Of a DNA stretch of 64,000 bases, positions 30,041 through 40,320 are shown in pieces; position 1 is the first letter of the stretch, and every line of letters begins with the position of its first letter. The notes below the pieces were generated by a model. That model did not search any database, was not told the DNA's origin, and saw only the letters and a list, made by a program, of their open reading frames with translations. Where the stretch lies: NCBI RefSeq assembly GCF_002934365.1, contig NZ_PTIY01000004.1, positions 62,001 through 126,000 on the forward strand, given 5' to 3'. The position numbers were made by a program, and so were the translations under genes. Origin of the DNA: Methylobacter tundripaludum. Its GTDB lineage: Bacteria; Pseudomonadota; Gammaproteobacteria; Methylococcales; Methylomonadaceae.

Positions 30041-30475
30041 TTAGGGCAAATAGGTTCGCACTTTTCGCTTAAGTTTGATATTTGCTTGCCTAAACCGATT
30101 TTTACCGGCAACACGGAGGAGGCGAAGAAATTTTGGACATTCAAAATGGTTTGGCGCATTGCAGGCCGCTGAGTGACGGAGCCCATCACGCATGGAGGTC
30201 AGTGCTTTAATTTTGCTGTCCAGCTCATCCGCCTTGGCTAAAAGCAACGTTCTATTAATGTCAGGCCCTTCAGGGGTAAACATTTCCCCAATTTCATCAA
30301 GCGAGAAACCGGCGCTACGTCCCAAAGATATTAAAGCCAGACGCTCTATAACATTGGCGCTGAATAGACGGCGCAAGCCAAAGCGGCCGTTTGACTGGAT
30401 CAGTCCTTTTTCTTCATAAAATCGTAATGTTGAGGCTGGTAATCCAGATGCCTTTGCAACTTCCGCTATATCCAT
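30041..30475 (-). CDS. MerR-family transcriptional regulator
   Basis: A 144-residue MerR regulator: the N-terminal winged helix (DIAEVAKASGLPASTLRFYEEKGLI, shown here as two parts DIAEVAKASGLPAS and TLRFYEEKGLI), a central coiled-coil dimerisation helix (NRTLLLAKADELDSKIKAL) and a C-terminal effector region with Cys and His in SAACNAPNHFECPKF. Those residues could bind a metal or sense redox state. It is convergent with the B12-type regulator (12 bases between stops) and divergent from a typical MerR promoter at 30500-30530. Confidence 0.9.
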   Translation of the reverse strand: MDIAEVAKASGLPASTLRFYEEKGLIQSNGRFGLRRLFSANVIERLALISLGRSAGFSLDEIGEMFTPEGPDINRTLLLAKADELDSKIKALTSMRDGLRHSAACNAPNHFECPKFLRLLRVAGKNRFRQANIKLKRKVRTYLP

Positions 30476-30499
30476 TATTTCACCTGTCGTAATTAATGC

Positions 30500-30530
30500 T
30501 TGACTTCAAGTTGACTTGAGCTTTTATCCT
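30500..30530 (+). promoter_or_regulatory. MerR-type promoter with 19-base spacer and operator dyad
   Basis: TTGACT (30500-30505), a 19-base spacer, then TATCCT (30525-30530). The spacer holds the inverted repeat TCAAG-TTGA-CTTGA (30506-30519). The long spacer with a dyad inside is the hallmark of promoters switched on by MerR proteins. The regulator gene starts 25 bases away on the other strand. The promoter points to the methyltransferase gene at 30780, about 250 bases downstream. Confidence 0.75.
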
Positions 30531-30607
30531 AGCTCTGAACACAACTTAGCACAACATTTAGGGTACGGTCGTTAATAACTTCCTAATATGGATCGGGTAA
30601 AATTTTT

Positions 30608-30682
30608 CCGTTCGCCCTGAGCCCTTCGACAAGGCCTTTCGTGCTGAACGTAGCCGAAAGGGCAGTACGAAAGGCTTGACGA
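30608..30682. repeat. REP-like palindromic element in the leader of the methyltransferase gene
   Basis: The sequence contains the REP-type core TTCGCCCTGAGCCCTTCGACAAGG and a second palindromic part (CCTTTCGTGCTGAAC to GCAGTACGAAAGG). It is related to the pair at 8183-8291 and lies between the MerR-type promoter and the gene at 30780. Confidence 0.6.
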
Positions 30683-30779
30683 TAGAAGACAGTGATTTCG
30701 GGACGTTATTTTTAACCAAACCCTTAAGCCATTAAGTTGGTGGCATGTTATTTATTCTTGAAGAATTTAAGGAGTCGAT

Positions 30780-31421
30780 ATGGAAGCAAGTTTTTGGCAT
30801 CAAAAATGGGAACGGGGTGATATTGGTTTTCATGAAACTGAGGTAAACCCGTTACTAATAGAACATTTTGAAAAATTAAATCCGGCAAAGGGTAGTCGTG
30901 TATTCCTGCCGTTGTGTGGCAAGACACGTGATATTGCCTGGTTGCTTGCCTGCGGTTATCGAGTTGTTGGCGCAGAATTGAGCGAACTCGCCGTTAACGA
31001 GTTATTTAAAGAACTTGGCTTGGAGCCGGAAATCTCCAAAATTGGGGAATTGGCCCGCTACAGCGCTAAAGGTATCGACATATTAGTGGGTGATATTTTT
31101 GACGTGTCTGCTGAATATCTTGGCCCCCTAAGCGCGATATACGATCGCGCGGCTTTGGTTGCCCTGCCTGCCGGCATACGAGAGCAATATGCGTTACACC
31201 TGATGAACATAACCGGCGCAGCGCCGCAGCTGCTGATCTCTTATGAATACAATCAACTGCTGATGGCTGGTCCACCGTTTTCAGTTAACGAGCACGAAGT
31301 AAAGCAACATTATGGCTCTACTTACCAATTGAAGCCTGTTGAACGCAAGAATGTTGAGGGCGGATTGAAGGGGAAAGTTGACACAATAGAGATCGCTTGG
31401 TTGCTCCAAAAAGCCAAATAA
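30780..31421 (+). CDS. tpm: Thiopurine S-methyltransferase-like protein
   Basis: A SAM-dependent methyltransferase of the bacterial thiopurine methyltransferase family (213 residues), linked elsewhere to methylation of selenite, tellurite or thiopurines. The N-terminal signature FWHQKWERGDIGFHETEVNP is intact, followed by the SAM site VFLPLCGKTRDIAWLLACG and the acidic end of beta-2 in VVGAELSE. IYDRAALVALPAGIRE is also a family block. AAGGAG precedes the ATG. A MerR-type promoter 250 bases upstream may control it, which would suit a metalloid response. Confidence 0.93.
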   Translation: MEASFWHQKWERGDIGFHETEVNPLLIEHFEKLNPAKGSRVFLPLCGKTRDIAWLLACGYRVVGAELSELAVNELFKELGLEPEISKIGELARYSAKGIDILVGDIFDVSAEYLGPLSAIYDRAALVALPAGIREQYALHLMNITGAAPQLLISYEYNQLLMAGPPFSVNEHEVKQHYGSTYQLKPVERKNVEGGLKGKVDTIEIAWLLQKAK

Positions 31422-31439
31422 ATAGCCGGAAATTAAACC

Positions 31440-31628
31440 ATGAACACTAAATCAAACACCGCAGATTTATCACACCGCCTTTCGGTAGCCAAAATAGCCG
31501 ATAAAGCTGACTTAAACGATACTGTTGGCCCTATGGACGAAAGAACATTGGACTACTCGATAGTCATTCAGTTCGAAAACGCGCGTGGAGGCCGTATTTC
31601 TGACGAGCTTGCGTTTGGCGCGCTATAA
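31440..31628 (+). CDS. Small hypothetical protein downstream of tpm
   Basis: An open frame of 62 codons begins 18 bases after the tpm stop. The product is acidic and polar, without membrane segments, and I do not recognise it. The ribosome binding site is weak. It may be a small co-transcribed gene, or a fragment of a longer one. Confidence 0.35.
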   Translation: MNTKSNTADLSHRLSVAKIADKADLNDTVGPMDERTLDYSIVIQFENARGGRISDELAFGAL

Positions 31629-31703
31629 ACGCAGCGATTCATGAAATCATGGACATTATGACCGCTTATTGCGGCGCTGAGCAGGCCGGAGAGCAAGCAG
31701 ACA

Positions 31704-31734
31704 GCCGATTGCCTTAAAGGGTTGTCGGTTTTTT
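31704..31734 (+). terminator. Probable terminator downstream of the tpm transcript
   Basis: CCGATTGCC and GGTTGTCGG form an imperfect stem followed by TTTTTT. It would end a transcript from tpm and the small gene after it. Confidence 0.5.
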
Positions 31735-32093
31735 GTGTATTGTTTTCGTACAGATAACCGCGTAGCAGTAATTAATGCACTTAAACACAGACAAGATAGG
31801 GGCTAGGGTGTGATTTTTTGCTTTCCCGGTTCGCATTTTGGCACACTCAAACGCTGATGTGATACAGGGTTAAGCCTGTTTTGTCTCATAGATCCGCATA
31901 GAGAAATTTCCGCAAATCAAGGCTATCAAAATAAACCCCATAAGCGGAAAAGTCAATGTGATAATGTAATAAACAAGAGCGATATAACAAAGTAGCATTG
32001 AGAACTAAAATAGCAGCCTGTGTTATTTTAGTTTTTCTATATAATCTAAATTATCAAACAAGACTGTTTTAATTCGTAGGAAAAGCCACGGCA
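31735..32093. other. Intergenic stretch before the fic gene
   Basis: This AT-rich gap of about 360 bases holds no convincing long gene. On the minus strand there is a hydrophobic 42-codon frame (31870-31998), listed separately. A perfect 10-base inverted repeat (32003-32012 with 32024-32033, AACTAAAATA) is followed by a T-run on the plus strand and could be a weak terminator. TATATAAT-like sequence near 32038 may belong to the fic promoter. Confidence 0.5.
31870..31998 (-). CDS. Possible 42-residue hydrophobic small protein
   Basis: From the ATG at 31998 the frame encodes 42 residues, of which about 33 in a row are hydrophobic or aromatic (LLCYIALVYYIITL and GFILIALICG), ending in the polar MRIYETKQA. 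It would span the membrane once or twice. No good ribosome binding site is seen, so it may be a chance frame in AT-rich DNA. Confidence 0.25.
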   Translation of the reverse strand: MLLCYIALVYYIITLTFPLMGFILIALICGNFSMRIYETKQA

Positions 32094-33227
32094 ATGAAAG
32101 ATTTTCAGGCAGGTCGGATCGATCAGCAAACCCATTATAAGAGTTTTCAGCCTAACCCGATCAATCGAGGCTGGGTGCTTGATGACATGGCGTTGATTCA
32201 GTTGCTGGGGCAGGCAGATCGTGAATTGGGGCGGCTGGATATGTATTCGGACTACATCCCTAATATCGATCTGTTTATCAGTATGCACGTGCTAAAGGAG
32301 TCCACACAATCGAGCAAGATTGAAGGTACGCAGACGAATATGGAAGAAGCGCTACTGGATCAGGAAGATGTTGCGCTGGATAAACGGGATGACTGGGAAG
32401 AGGTGCAGAACTATGTGGCGGCTATGAATCATGCGATTGCAAATTTACAGACACTGCCTTTTTCGTCGCGTTTGATCCGTGAGACGCACAGGATTTTGAT
32501 GCAAAGTGTGCGCGGCAAGCATAAGCAGCCGGGTGAGTTCCGACTTAGTCAGAATTGGATAGGTGGGGCAACGCTTAACGATGCGGTATTTGTGCCGCCC
32601 GTACATACTTCTATTGGCGAGCTGATTAGTGATATTGAACGGTTTGTGCATAATGATGACAACTATTTTCCAGAGTTACTGAAAATTGCTTTGGTGCATT
32701 ACCAGTTTGAAACCATCCACCCCTTCCTCGATGGCAATGGTCGTGTGGGGCGTTTGTTGATTACGCTGTATCTGGTTAGTAAAGGGATATTGAAACAACC
32801 GGTATTGTATTTGTCTGATTTTTTCGAGCGCAATCGTTCCCTTTATTACGACAATCTGATGCGGGTGCGGGAAAAAAACGATTTGCAGCAATGGTTAAAG
32901 TTTTTCCTGGTTGGTGTTATTGAAACCGCACAAAGCAGCATTACCACGTTCGATAATATTTTGAAGCTGCAAAAACAGGTGGATAGTCAGATACAAACCT
33001 TAGGCAGCAGAACCACCAATGCGCAGAAAGTAATTAATTATTTGTACCAGCGACCGATGATTGATGCGGCCAAAGTAGGTGATGTGGCTGATATATCACC
33101 CGCATCGGCCTACAAGCTGATTGCCGATTTGGAACGGTTTGGCATATTGAAAGAAATCACCGGCGGCAAGCGTGGAAAAATGTATCTATTTGCGGATTAC
33201 TTGCAGTTATTTACTAACAATAAGTAG
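32094..33227 (+). CDS. Fic family protein, AMP-transferase-like
   Basis: Fic proteins modify target proteins, usually by adding AMP to a hydroxyl. The core motif HPFLDGNGRVGR is complete at residues 209-220, including the catalytic His and the Asn and Arg that bind phosphate. The auto-inhibitory helix motif (S/T)xxxE(G/N) is at the N-terminus in SSKIEG, which makes it a class II (self-inhibited) Fic. A winged-helix domain follows at the C-terminus (AAKVGDVADISPASAYKLIADLE). The 377-residue length is normal for this Fic/DUF4172-like group. It stands alone between terminators; the substrate is unknown. Confidence 0.95.
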   Translation: MKDFQAGRIDQQTHYKSFQPNPINRGWVLDDMALIQLLGQADRELGRLDMYSDYIPNIDLFISMHVLKESTQSSKIEGTQTNMEEALLDQEDVALDKRDDWEEVQNYVAAMNHAIANLQTLPFSSRLIRETHRILMQSVRGKHKQPGEFRLSQNWIGGATLNDAVFVPPVHTSIGELISDIERFVHNDDNYFPELLKIALVHYQFETIHPFLDGNGRVGRLLITLYLVSKGILKQPVLYLSDFFERNRSLYYDNLMRVREKNDLQQWLKFFLVGVIETAQSSITTFDNILKLQKQVDSQIQTLGSRTTNAQKVINYLYQRPMIDAAKVGDVADISPASAYKLIADLERFGILKEITGGKRGKMYLFADYLQLFTNNK

Positions 33228-33266
33228 ATGCCAGAGAAAAACTGCATGACCTATTTCAAAAGTGAG

Positions 33267-33290
33267 AGGCCGGGTAACGCCGGCTTTTTT
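33267..33290 (+). terminator. Terminator after the fic gene
   Basis: GCCGG (33269-33273) pairs with CCGGC (33280-33284) around GTAACG, followed by six T. It lies 40 bases after the fic stop. Confidence 0.8.
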
Positions 33291-33391
33291 GAGTCTGAAT
33301 TGTTGGCAATGATTGCCAGGATCAACAGGGGGAATCTTAAAATATTACTACTGATTACTATCAGTTTCTATTTTAAATGGTGACTCAAAAT

Positions 33392-33425
33392 AAAAAAGGC
33401 CTAGGTGAAAAACACCTAAGCCTTT
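33392..33425 (-). terminator. Terminator after tRNA-Thr
   Basis: On the minus strand AAAGGCTTAGGTG pairs with CACCTAGGCCTTT around TTTTT and is followed by TTTTTTATTTTG. It begins 10 bases after the tRNA 3' end and closes the transcript from ygiQ or the tRNA. Confidence 0.85.
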
Positions 33426-33433
33426 GGAACTCT

Positions 33434-33509
33434 TGGAGCTGGCGATGGGAATCGAACCCGCGACCGGCTGATTACAAATCAGCTGCTCTACCGACTGAGC
33501 TACACCAGC
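33434..33509 (-). tRNA. tRNA-Thr (anticodon TGT)
   Basis: 76 bases fold as a full cloverleaf on the minus strand. The acceptor arm GCTGGTG pairs with CGCCAGC, the D-arm has AGTCGGTAGA, and the anticodon stem GCTGA/TCAGC holds the loop TTTGTAA, giving TGT. The T-arm contains GGGTTCGATTCCC; its second outer pair is a C-A mismatch. The 3' CCA is encoded. The gene is 37 bases after the ygiQ stop on the same strand. Confidence 0.93.
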
Positions 33510-33546
33510 GAAGAAGCGCGTATTATACACAACATTTTTTTCTTGG

Positions 33547-35735
<2,189 letters not shown>

Positions 35736-35736
<1 letters not shown>

Positions 35737-36545
35737 TATTTTCTTATCGAGTTATTGATGACGCTGGAATTGTGCTTGATGATGTCCCTTAAATAAGAGA
35801 CAAATTCGATCTGGTAAAGCTGCTCAAGAATGATGGCCCGGGTCCGCAGGTCTTTCAGGGAATAGAGCGGAGCCCCTTCGTTGAAAGCCAGGCCGATAAT
35901 ATTGCCCCGGTCTTTAACCGGCAGAAATAAAATCCGCCAGTCAAAAGTCTGTCCCAGCCACAGCGCCGCTTGCTGGAATAAGGGGTTTTTAAGGCCGCCC
36001 CAAAGATTGATGACCAGCATGCCGTCTGTTTTTAACAGCATTTTGCAGGCATCGAAAAACGCATGATTACTGATTGACGGCGCCATGCCTTCATGGTCGA
36101 ACGCGTCAACAAACATCAGGCTGTATTGCCCGCTTTGGCTGTCGGTTCGCTGGCGGACATATTTCGCGCCGTCATCGATGATAACCTTCAGGCGCGGGTC
36201 CAGCGGCAGGCCGAAATGGCTGCGCGCTATTTTGACCACGCTCGCCCTGTATTCGACGGCTCTCAATCGGCATTCCGGGAAATGATGCAGCAGGTACTTG
36301 GTTAATGAGCCGCCGCCCAAACCGATAATTAAAGCTTCGTCATCAAGCGTGGGCTTAAATAACATCCAGCTGGTCATGCAGCGCACATAATTCAGATACA
36401 GTTTATCCGGGTCAGCCAGCAATATACTGCTCTGCCGGGGAAACGAGCCGAAGTGCAGCGACCTTACGCCGTCACGCTCGACAACTTCTAAAATGCCGTC
36501 ATCATCGTGGCTTTCGTGGATAACGCGGCCTTCATATCTATACAT
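35736..36545 (-). CDS. Spermidine-synthase-like protein
   Basis: A 269-residue Rossmann-fold protein of the polyamine-synthase family. The SAM-type binding loop [15 protein letters not shown] and the acidic residue in [15 protein letters not shown] are clear, and the D-D pair is seen in [10 protein letters not shown] and [11 protein letters not shown]. The substrate-gate region of true spermidine synthases is not obvious, so it may be a distant methyltransferase-like member. It is followed with a one-base overlap by the YgiQ-type gene, so the two are translated together. Confidence 0.82.
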
Positions 36546-36693
36546 AAACGCGGGGAGTTCTTAAAGGATTGGCTAAATATTATACAGCAGAATGAGGTTG
36601 GGCTGGTGTGTGTTGATTTTGCTATTACAGCCGAACGGCGTAGGAACGAATGCCAACGGGTTGAAGTTTTTATGCTTTAGATGAAAGGGGGGA

Positions 36694-36722
36694 CGCCGGG
36701 GCTCAAGAGTTTGAACCCCGGC
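36694..36722 (-). terminator. Hairpin at the end of the fhs transcript
   Basis: GCCGGGG and CCCCGGC form a strong stem with an extension TCAA/TTGA, 8 bases after the fhs stop. No long T-run follows on the minus strand (GTCCCCCCTTTC), so it may protect or pause the transcript rather than end it. Confidence 0.5.
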
Positions 36723-36729
36723 TTGAAGG

Positions 36730-38403
36730 TTAAAACAATCCGGTGATTTTACCGTTATCGTCAATATCGATACGTTCGGCCGCAGGAACTTTAGGCAGGC
36801 CGGGCATTGTCATCATATCGCCCGCAATCGCGACAATAAACCCCGCGCCGTTCGCCAGCCGGACATCGCTGATTTCAACGACATGGCCGGAAGGCGCGCC
36901 CTTGGCGTTCGGGTCGGTTGTAAACGACATTTGGGTTTTCGCCATGCAGATCGGGAACTTGCCGTAATCCGCATTCCATGCGGCCAGCTGTGCTTTCACT
37001 TTGGCGTTTGCGGTGACGCTGCCGGCCCCGTACAGCTTGGTTGCAATGGCTTCGATCTTTTCCCAGAGGCTCAGGTTTTCGTCGTAGACGTAATTAAACT
37101 CGGGTTCGCGGTTGTCAACGATGTCGCTGACCGCATGGGCCAATTCCTCAGCGCCCGCGCCGCCGTTCGCCCAATGCGTGGAAACCACGCATTGGGCGCC
37201 CAAGGCTTCGCATTTTTGCTTCAGCAATGCGATTTCCGCATCGGTGTCGAACGTGAAATGATTGATGCACACCACGCAAGGCAGGCCGTAATGGTGGGTG
37301 ATGTTATGCAAGTGGCGCTCAAGGTTTTCAAAACCTTGTTCCAGCGCGGCCAGGTTTTCCTGGTTTAATTCTTCCTTAACCACGCCGCCGTGGAATTTAA
37401 GCGCCCTGACCGTAGCGACCAACACTACGGCGGAGGGCTTGAGTCCGGCCATGCGGCATTTAATGTCGATAAATTTCTCAGCGCCCAAATCGGCCCCGAA
37501 ACCCGCTTCGGTCACCACATAATCGGCCAGTTTCAGCGCGGTTTTGGTCGCGCTTACGGTGTTGCAGCCGTGGGCGATATTGGCGAACGGCCCGCCGTGG
37601 ATAATCGCGATATTGTTTTCCAACGTTTGCACCAGGTTGGGTTTTATCGCATCTTTCAATAAGGCCGCCATCGAGCCTTGCGCATTCAGGTCGCGGGCGT
37701 AAACCGGCGTGACCCGGTCGGATTTATAGCCGATCACGATGCGGCCCAGGCGTTCTTTAAGATCCGCGCGGCTGGTCGCCAAGCATAAAATCGCCATGAC
37801 TTCGGAAGCGACCACGATGTCGTAACCGTCTTCACGCAAATAGCCGTTGGCCGGGCCGCCCATGCCGACCACGATGTTGCGCAACGCGCGGTCGTTCATA
37901 TCGACAACGCGTTTCCATTGGATGCGCCGTGGGTCGATGTCCAGCGCGTTGCCATGATTGATGTGGTTGTCGATCAAGGCCGACAGCAGGTTATGCGCGA
38001 CGCCGATCGCGTGAAAATCGCCGGTAAAATGCAGGTTGATGTCTTCCATCGGCACAACCTGCGAGTAGCCGCCGCCCGCCGCGCCGCCTTTAACGCCGAA
38101 GCACGGCCCTAATGACGGTTCGCGCAGGCACATCATGGTAAGTTTGCCGATGCGGTTCATCGCATCGCCCAAGCCCACGGTGGTAGTGGTTTTGCCTTCG
38201 CCAGCCGGGGTAGGGCTGATCGCGGTGACCAGAATCAGTTTGCCGTCTTCTTTATCGGACAGGCTGTTGACGTATTCCAGCGACATCTTGGCTTTGTAAT
38301 GACCGTAAGGGTCCAGGTGTTCGGCGTCGATGCCGTATTGTTCTTTAACCAAGCCGATGATCGGTTTCATGTTGGCTTGTTGGGCTATTTCTATGTCTGA
38401 CAT
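36730..38403 (-). CDS. fhs: Formate-tetrahydrofolate ligase
   Basis: Fhs (FtfL) joins formate to tetrahydrofolate with ATP, giving 10-formyl-H4F for the serine cycle and biosynthesis. The 557-residue length is that of the family. The P-loop is [16 protein letters not shown] (about residue 66), and the blocks [19 protein letters not shown] and [18 protein letters not shown] are intact. It is in the same direction as glyA, gck and mtdA but is cut off from them by the ATPase-nuclease cassette, whose terminator lies in the 94-base gap upstream. It therefore needs a promoter of its own in that gap, which contains no perfect sigma-70 box. Confidence 0.97.
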   Translation of the reverse strand: MSDIEIAQQANMKPIIGLVKEQYGIDAEHLDPYGHYKAKMSLEYVNSLSDKEDGKLILVTAISPTPAGEGKTTTTVGLGDAMNRIGKLTMMCLREPSLGPCFGVKGGAAGGGYSQVVPMEDINLHFTGDFHAIGVAHNLLSALIDNHINHGNALDIDPRRIQWKRVVDMNDRALRNIVVGMGGPANGYLREDGYDIVVASEVMAILCLATSRADLKERLGRIVIGYKSDRVTPVYARDLNAQGSMAALLKDAIKPNLVQTLENNIAIIHGGPFANIAHGCNTVSATKTALKLADYVVTEAGFGADLGAEKFIDIKCRMAGLKPSAVVLVATVRALKFHGGVVKEELNQENLAALEQGFENLERHLHNITHHYGLPCVVCINHFTFDTDAEIALLKQKCEALGAQCVVSTHWANGGAGAEELAHAVSDIVDNREPEFNYVYDENLSLWEKIEAIATKLYGAGSVTANAKVKAQLAAWNADYGKFPICMAKTQMSFTTDPNAKGAPSGHVVEISDVRLANGAGFIVAIAGDMMTMPGLPKVPAAERIDIDDNGKITGLF

Positions 38404-38444
38404 TAGGTTTCCTGAGCTTTAAGTTTTTTGTAACGAGTTTCGAT

Positions 38445-38482
38445 AAAAATGTTCGATATTTCGTTCCTAAAATTATCGAACA
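38445..38482 (-). terminator. Terminator of the ATPase-nuclease cassette
   Basis: On the minus strand TGTTCGATA (38482-38474) pairs perfectly with TATCGAACA (38458-38450) and is followed by TTTTT. It lies just after the nuclease stop and before the fhs start. Confidence 0.7.
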
Positions 38483-38497
38483 ATGAAATTAATTGGA

Positions 38498-38941
38498 TTA
38501 AATGTGTATTTCAGCCTGATTATTTTTTACGGTGAGTTTTGCGCTTACTTTTTTATTGTTTTTCATCTTAGCCGTTAATTGCTGTACACTTGTTGTTAAT
38601 CGAGGGACCTTTGAAGAAACGATGTAGCATTCTTTTTTACAGCCACGATGCTCGTTTAAAAATCTTTCCATGGTGGCAACTAATTGGTCATAAGCATGTT
38701 TTACACCTTCGCCTTTTAATTCCAGATAGATTACCTTGGCAATAACGGTTGTTTCAGACTCATCAATTTCAAACATATAATCACAGCGCAAACTTGGATC
38801 AGTCTTTGCAATTAAACAACCATCGACTTTAATTTTTCTAATGATTTTTCCATGTTCATTTCGAATTATTAGTTTTCTTTTGTGCTCTTCTGCGGTGATA
38901 ATTTCATTAGATGATTGAGTTGCGCACTTGCCATAATCCAT
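38498..38941 (-). CDS. Putative PD-(D/E)XK nuclease, partner of an ABC-type ATPase
   Basis: I do not recognise a named family. The 147-residue protein has a pattern that fits the PD-(D/E)XK nuclease core: D54 in LRCDYMFEID, a strand, then E74-L-K76 in YLELKG, and a helix with H82 and Q86 (KHAYDQLVAT). A conserved-looking KVDGCLI precedes it. The start overlaps the ATPase stop by one base, so the pair is translationally coupled. Nuclease activity is inferred from the motif. AT-rich codon use, unlike glyA and fhs, points to transfer. Confidence 0.7.
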   Translation of the reverse strand: MDYGKCATQSSNEIITAEEHKRKLIIRNEHGKIIRKIKVDGCLIAKTDPSLRCDYMFEIDESETTVIAKVIYLELKGEGVKHAYDQLVATMERFLNEHRGCKKECYIVSSKVPRLTTSVQQLTAKMKNNKKVSAKLTVKNNQAEIHI

Positions 38942-40233
38942 TAATCATCACCATATAAAATTTCAGTAGCAACGCTGAATGCGGCTTCAAATTCATCAGA
39001 TACCGCATCAAGCAGATTTGCGCCAATTAGTCGGTTTTCCAGATCAATGATGGATTCGAGTTTGCCTTTATTTAATGTATAAGCAGACACGTCTTCCAAT
39101 CGAATCAACTCATCAGTAGCTAGGGCTTTTTCAAGTTTCTTTAACTTGTTTTTATCGCCATTGGCTTTGTCGTAGGCATCTTGTCCTACCACTAAATTAT
39201 TTATCGCCGTTAATATATAAGGGCTGTGCGTGGTAATAAAAAAAGAATGGCCGAAAGCGTTATATATCGTGGCAATCAGACTGATAATTTGTTTTTGCGA
39301 TATGGGGAACAAATGCGCTTCAGGTTCTTCTATGAAAAAAGTTGTTGATTTTTCATACATGCGAGACAAAATTTTCAGAACTAAAAGCATAGGTAAAGAT
39401 TCTTGCTGGCCTGATGAAGCGTTAGCCAAATTAGTCCTTGTTCCTTTGTTTAAAATCCAGTCTTGTTCATCCGCGTAAACGTATTCGCCAACGACTATAT
39501 CACTAATGAGTTTATCTACTTTTTTTCTAGTAGCGTCATCAGTTTTACCATGACGAAAAAAATCAGATTGATAAATCTGATGCAGCCGCTTCGATTGTTC
39601 GTAGCGAGCACCAAACTCTTTAATAAACGTATCTATATCAATATCGTTTACGAGGAATGAAAAAACATTTTTTTGTATAGTGGCAAAAAAAGATCGGCCT
39701 GCTGGAATAAAAATAGATCCTTTAAACATATTACAAAATGTGGAATTATCTATTTTTTCAGAAACTGTGTCGTAGAAGATAATATCTTGTCTTGTTGGTG
39801 TTTTTTCTTGTTCTATCTCTGTAGTAAATCTACCTAAAGCAAGTTTGTAACTATTTTTTAATTCTTTATGGAAATCCGCCAAGTCCTTACAATAATTAAA
39901 CTTCAATGTGTATTTATTGCCTGCTTTGGTTCTTGTAATTGATACCTCAACATCTCCATTTTTATATACAATAGAAAACTCCTGATTTGCCCACGAATAG
40001 CGGGGAAAAATCTGCTCAAACTGGGTTAAGCATTTCTTATCAATTTCCCGTTTGGTTGCAAATTTTTGGATAGATTGGTAAAAAGCGTCCGAAAAATATT
40101 TTTTAAAGAAATAAACTAACTTGGCAATAACGCTTTTACCCTGAGCTTGCGCACCGATTAAGATATTTATTTTTCGTATCTCAAAATCCGCGTGATCTAT
40201 GGTTAAGAAACCATTAATTTCGATGCGTTCCAT
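38941..40233 (-). CDS. ABC-type (OLD/AAA15-like) ATPase of a putative defence pair
   Basis: A 430-residue ATPase of the SMC/OLD-like ABC class. Walker A GAQAQGKS is at residues 27-34, the ABC signature is NASSGQQESLP, and Walker B is TTFFIEEPEAHLFP, with the H-loop in FFITTHSPYIL. Between them is a long insertion with no obvious coiled coil. The C-terminus lacks a TOPRIM domain, unlike OLD proteins; the nuclease activity is probably supplied by the small gene after it. The pair is AT-rich and lies between fhs and glyA. Relatives of such ATPases with small effectors (PARIS, RloAB and others) are anti-phage systems; this pair is not one I can name. Confidence 0.85.
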   Translation of the reverse strand: MERIEINGFLTIDHADFEIRKINILIGAQAQGKSVIAKLVYFFKKYFSDAFYQSIQKFATKREIDKKCLTQFEQIFPRYSWANQEFSIVYKNGDVEVSITRTKAGNKYTLKFNYCKDLADFHKELKNSYKLALGRFTTEIEQEKTPTRQDIIFYDTVSEKIDNSTFCNMFKGSIFIPAGRSFFATIQKNVFSFLVNDIDIDTFIKEFGARYEQSKRLHQIYQSDFFRHGKTDDATRKKVDKLISDIVVGEYVYADEQDWILNKGTRTNLANASSGQQESLPMLLVLKILSRMYEKSTTFFIEEPEAHLFPISQKQIISLIATIYNAFGHSFFITTHSPYILTAINNLVVGQDAYDKANGDKNKLKKLEKALATDELIRLEDVSAYTLNKGKLESIIDLENRLIGANLLDAVSDEFEAAFSVATEILYGDD

Positions 40234-40264
40234 TAATCTTTCCTAAAAACGATAAGCCAAAATG

Positions 40265-40312
40265 TCGGGCAACGAAAAGCAGTCGCCTAAAGCGCCTACT
40301 TTTGGTGCCCGA
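40265..40312. repeat. Long imperfect hairpin between the ATPase gene and glyA
   Basis: The ends TCGGGCA and TGCCCGA pair, followed by a mismatch and AAAAG/CTTTT, with an inner GGCG/CGCC part. There is no clear T-run on the minus strand. It lies 9 bases past the glyA stop and could be a terminator for glyA or a remnant of the cassette's insertion. Confidence 0.45.
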
Positions 40313-40320
40313 TCTACCTA

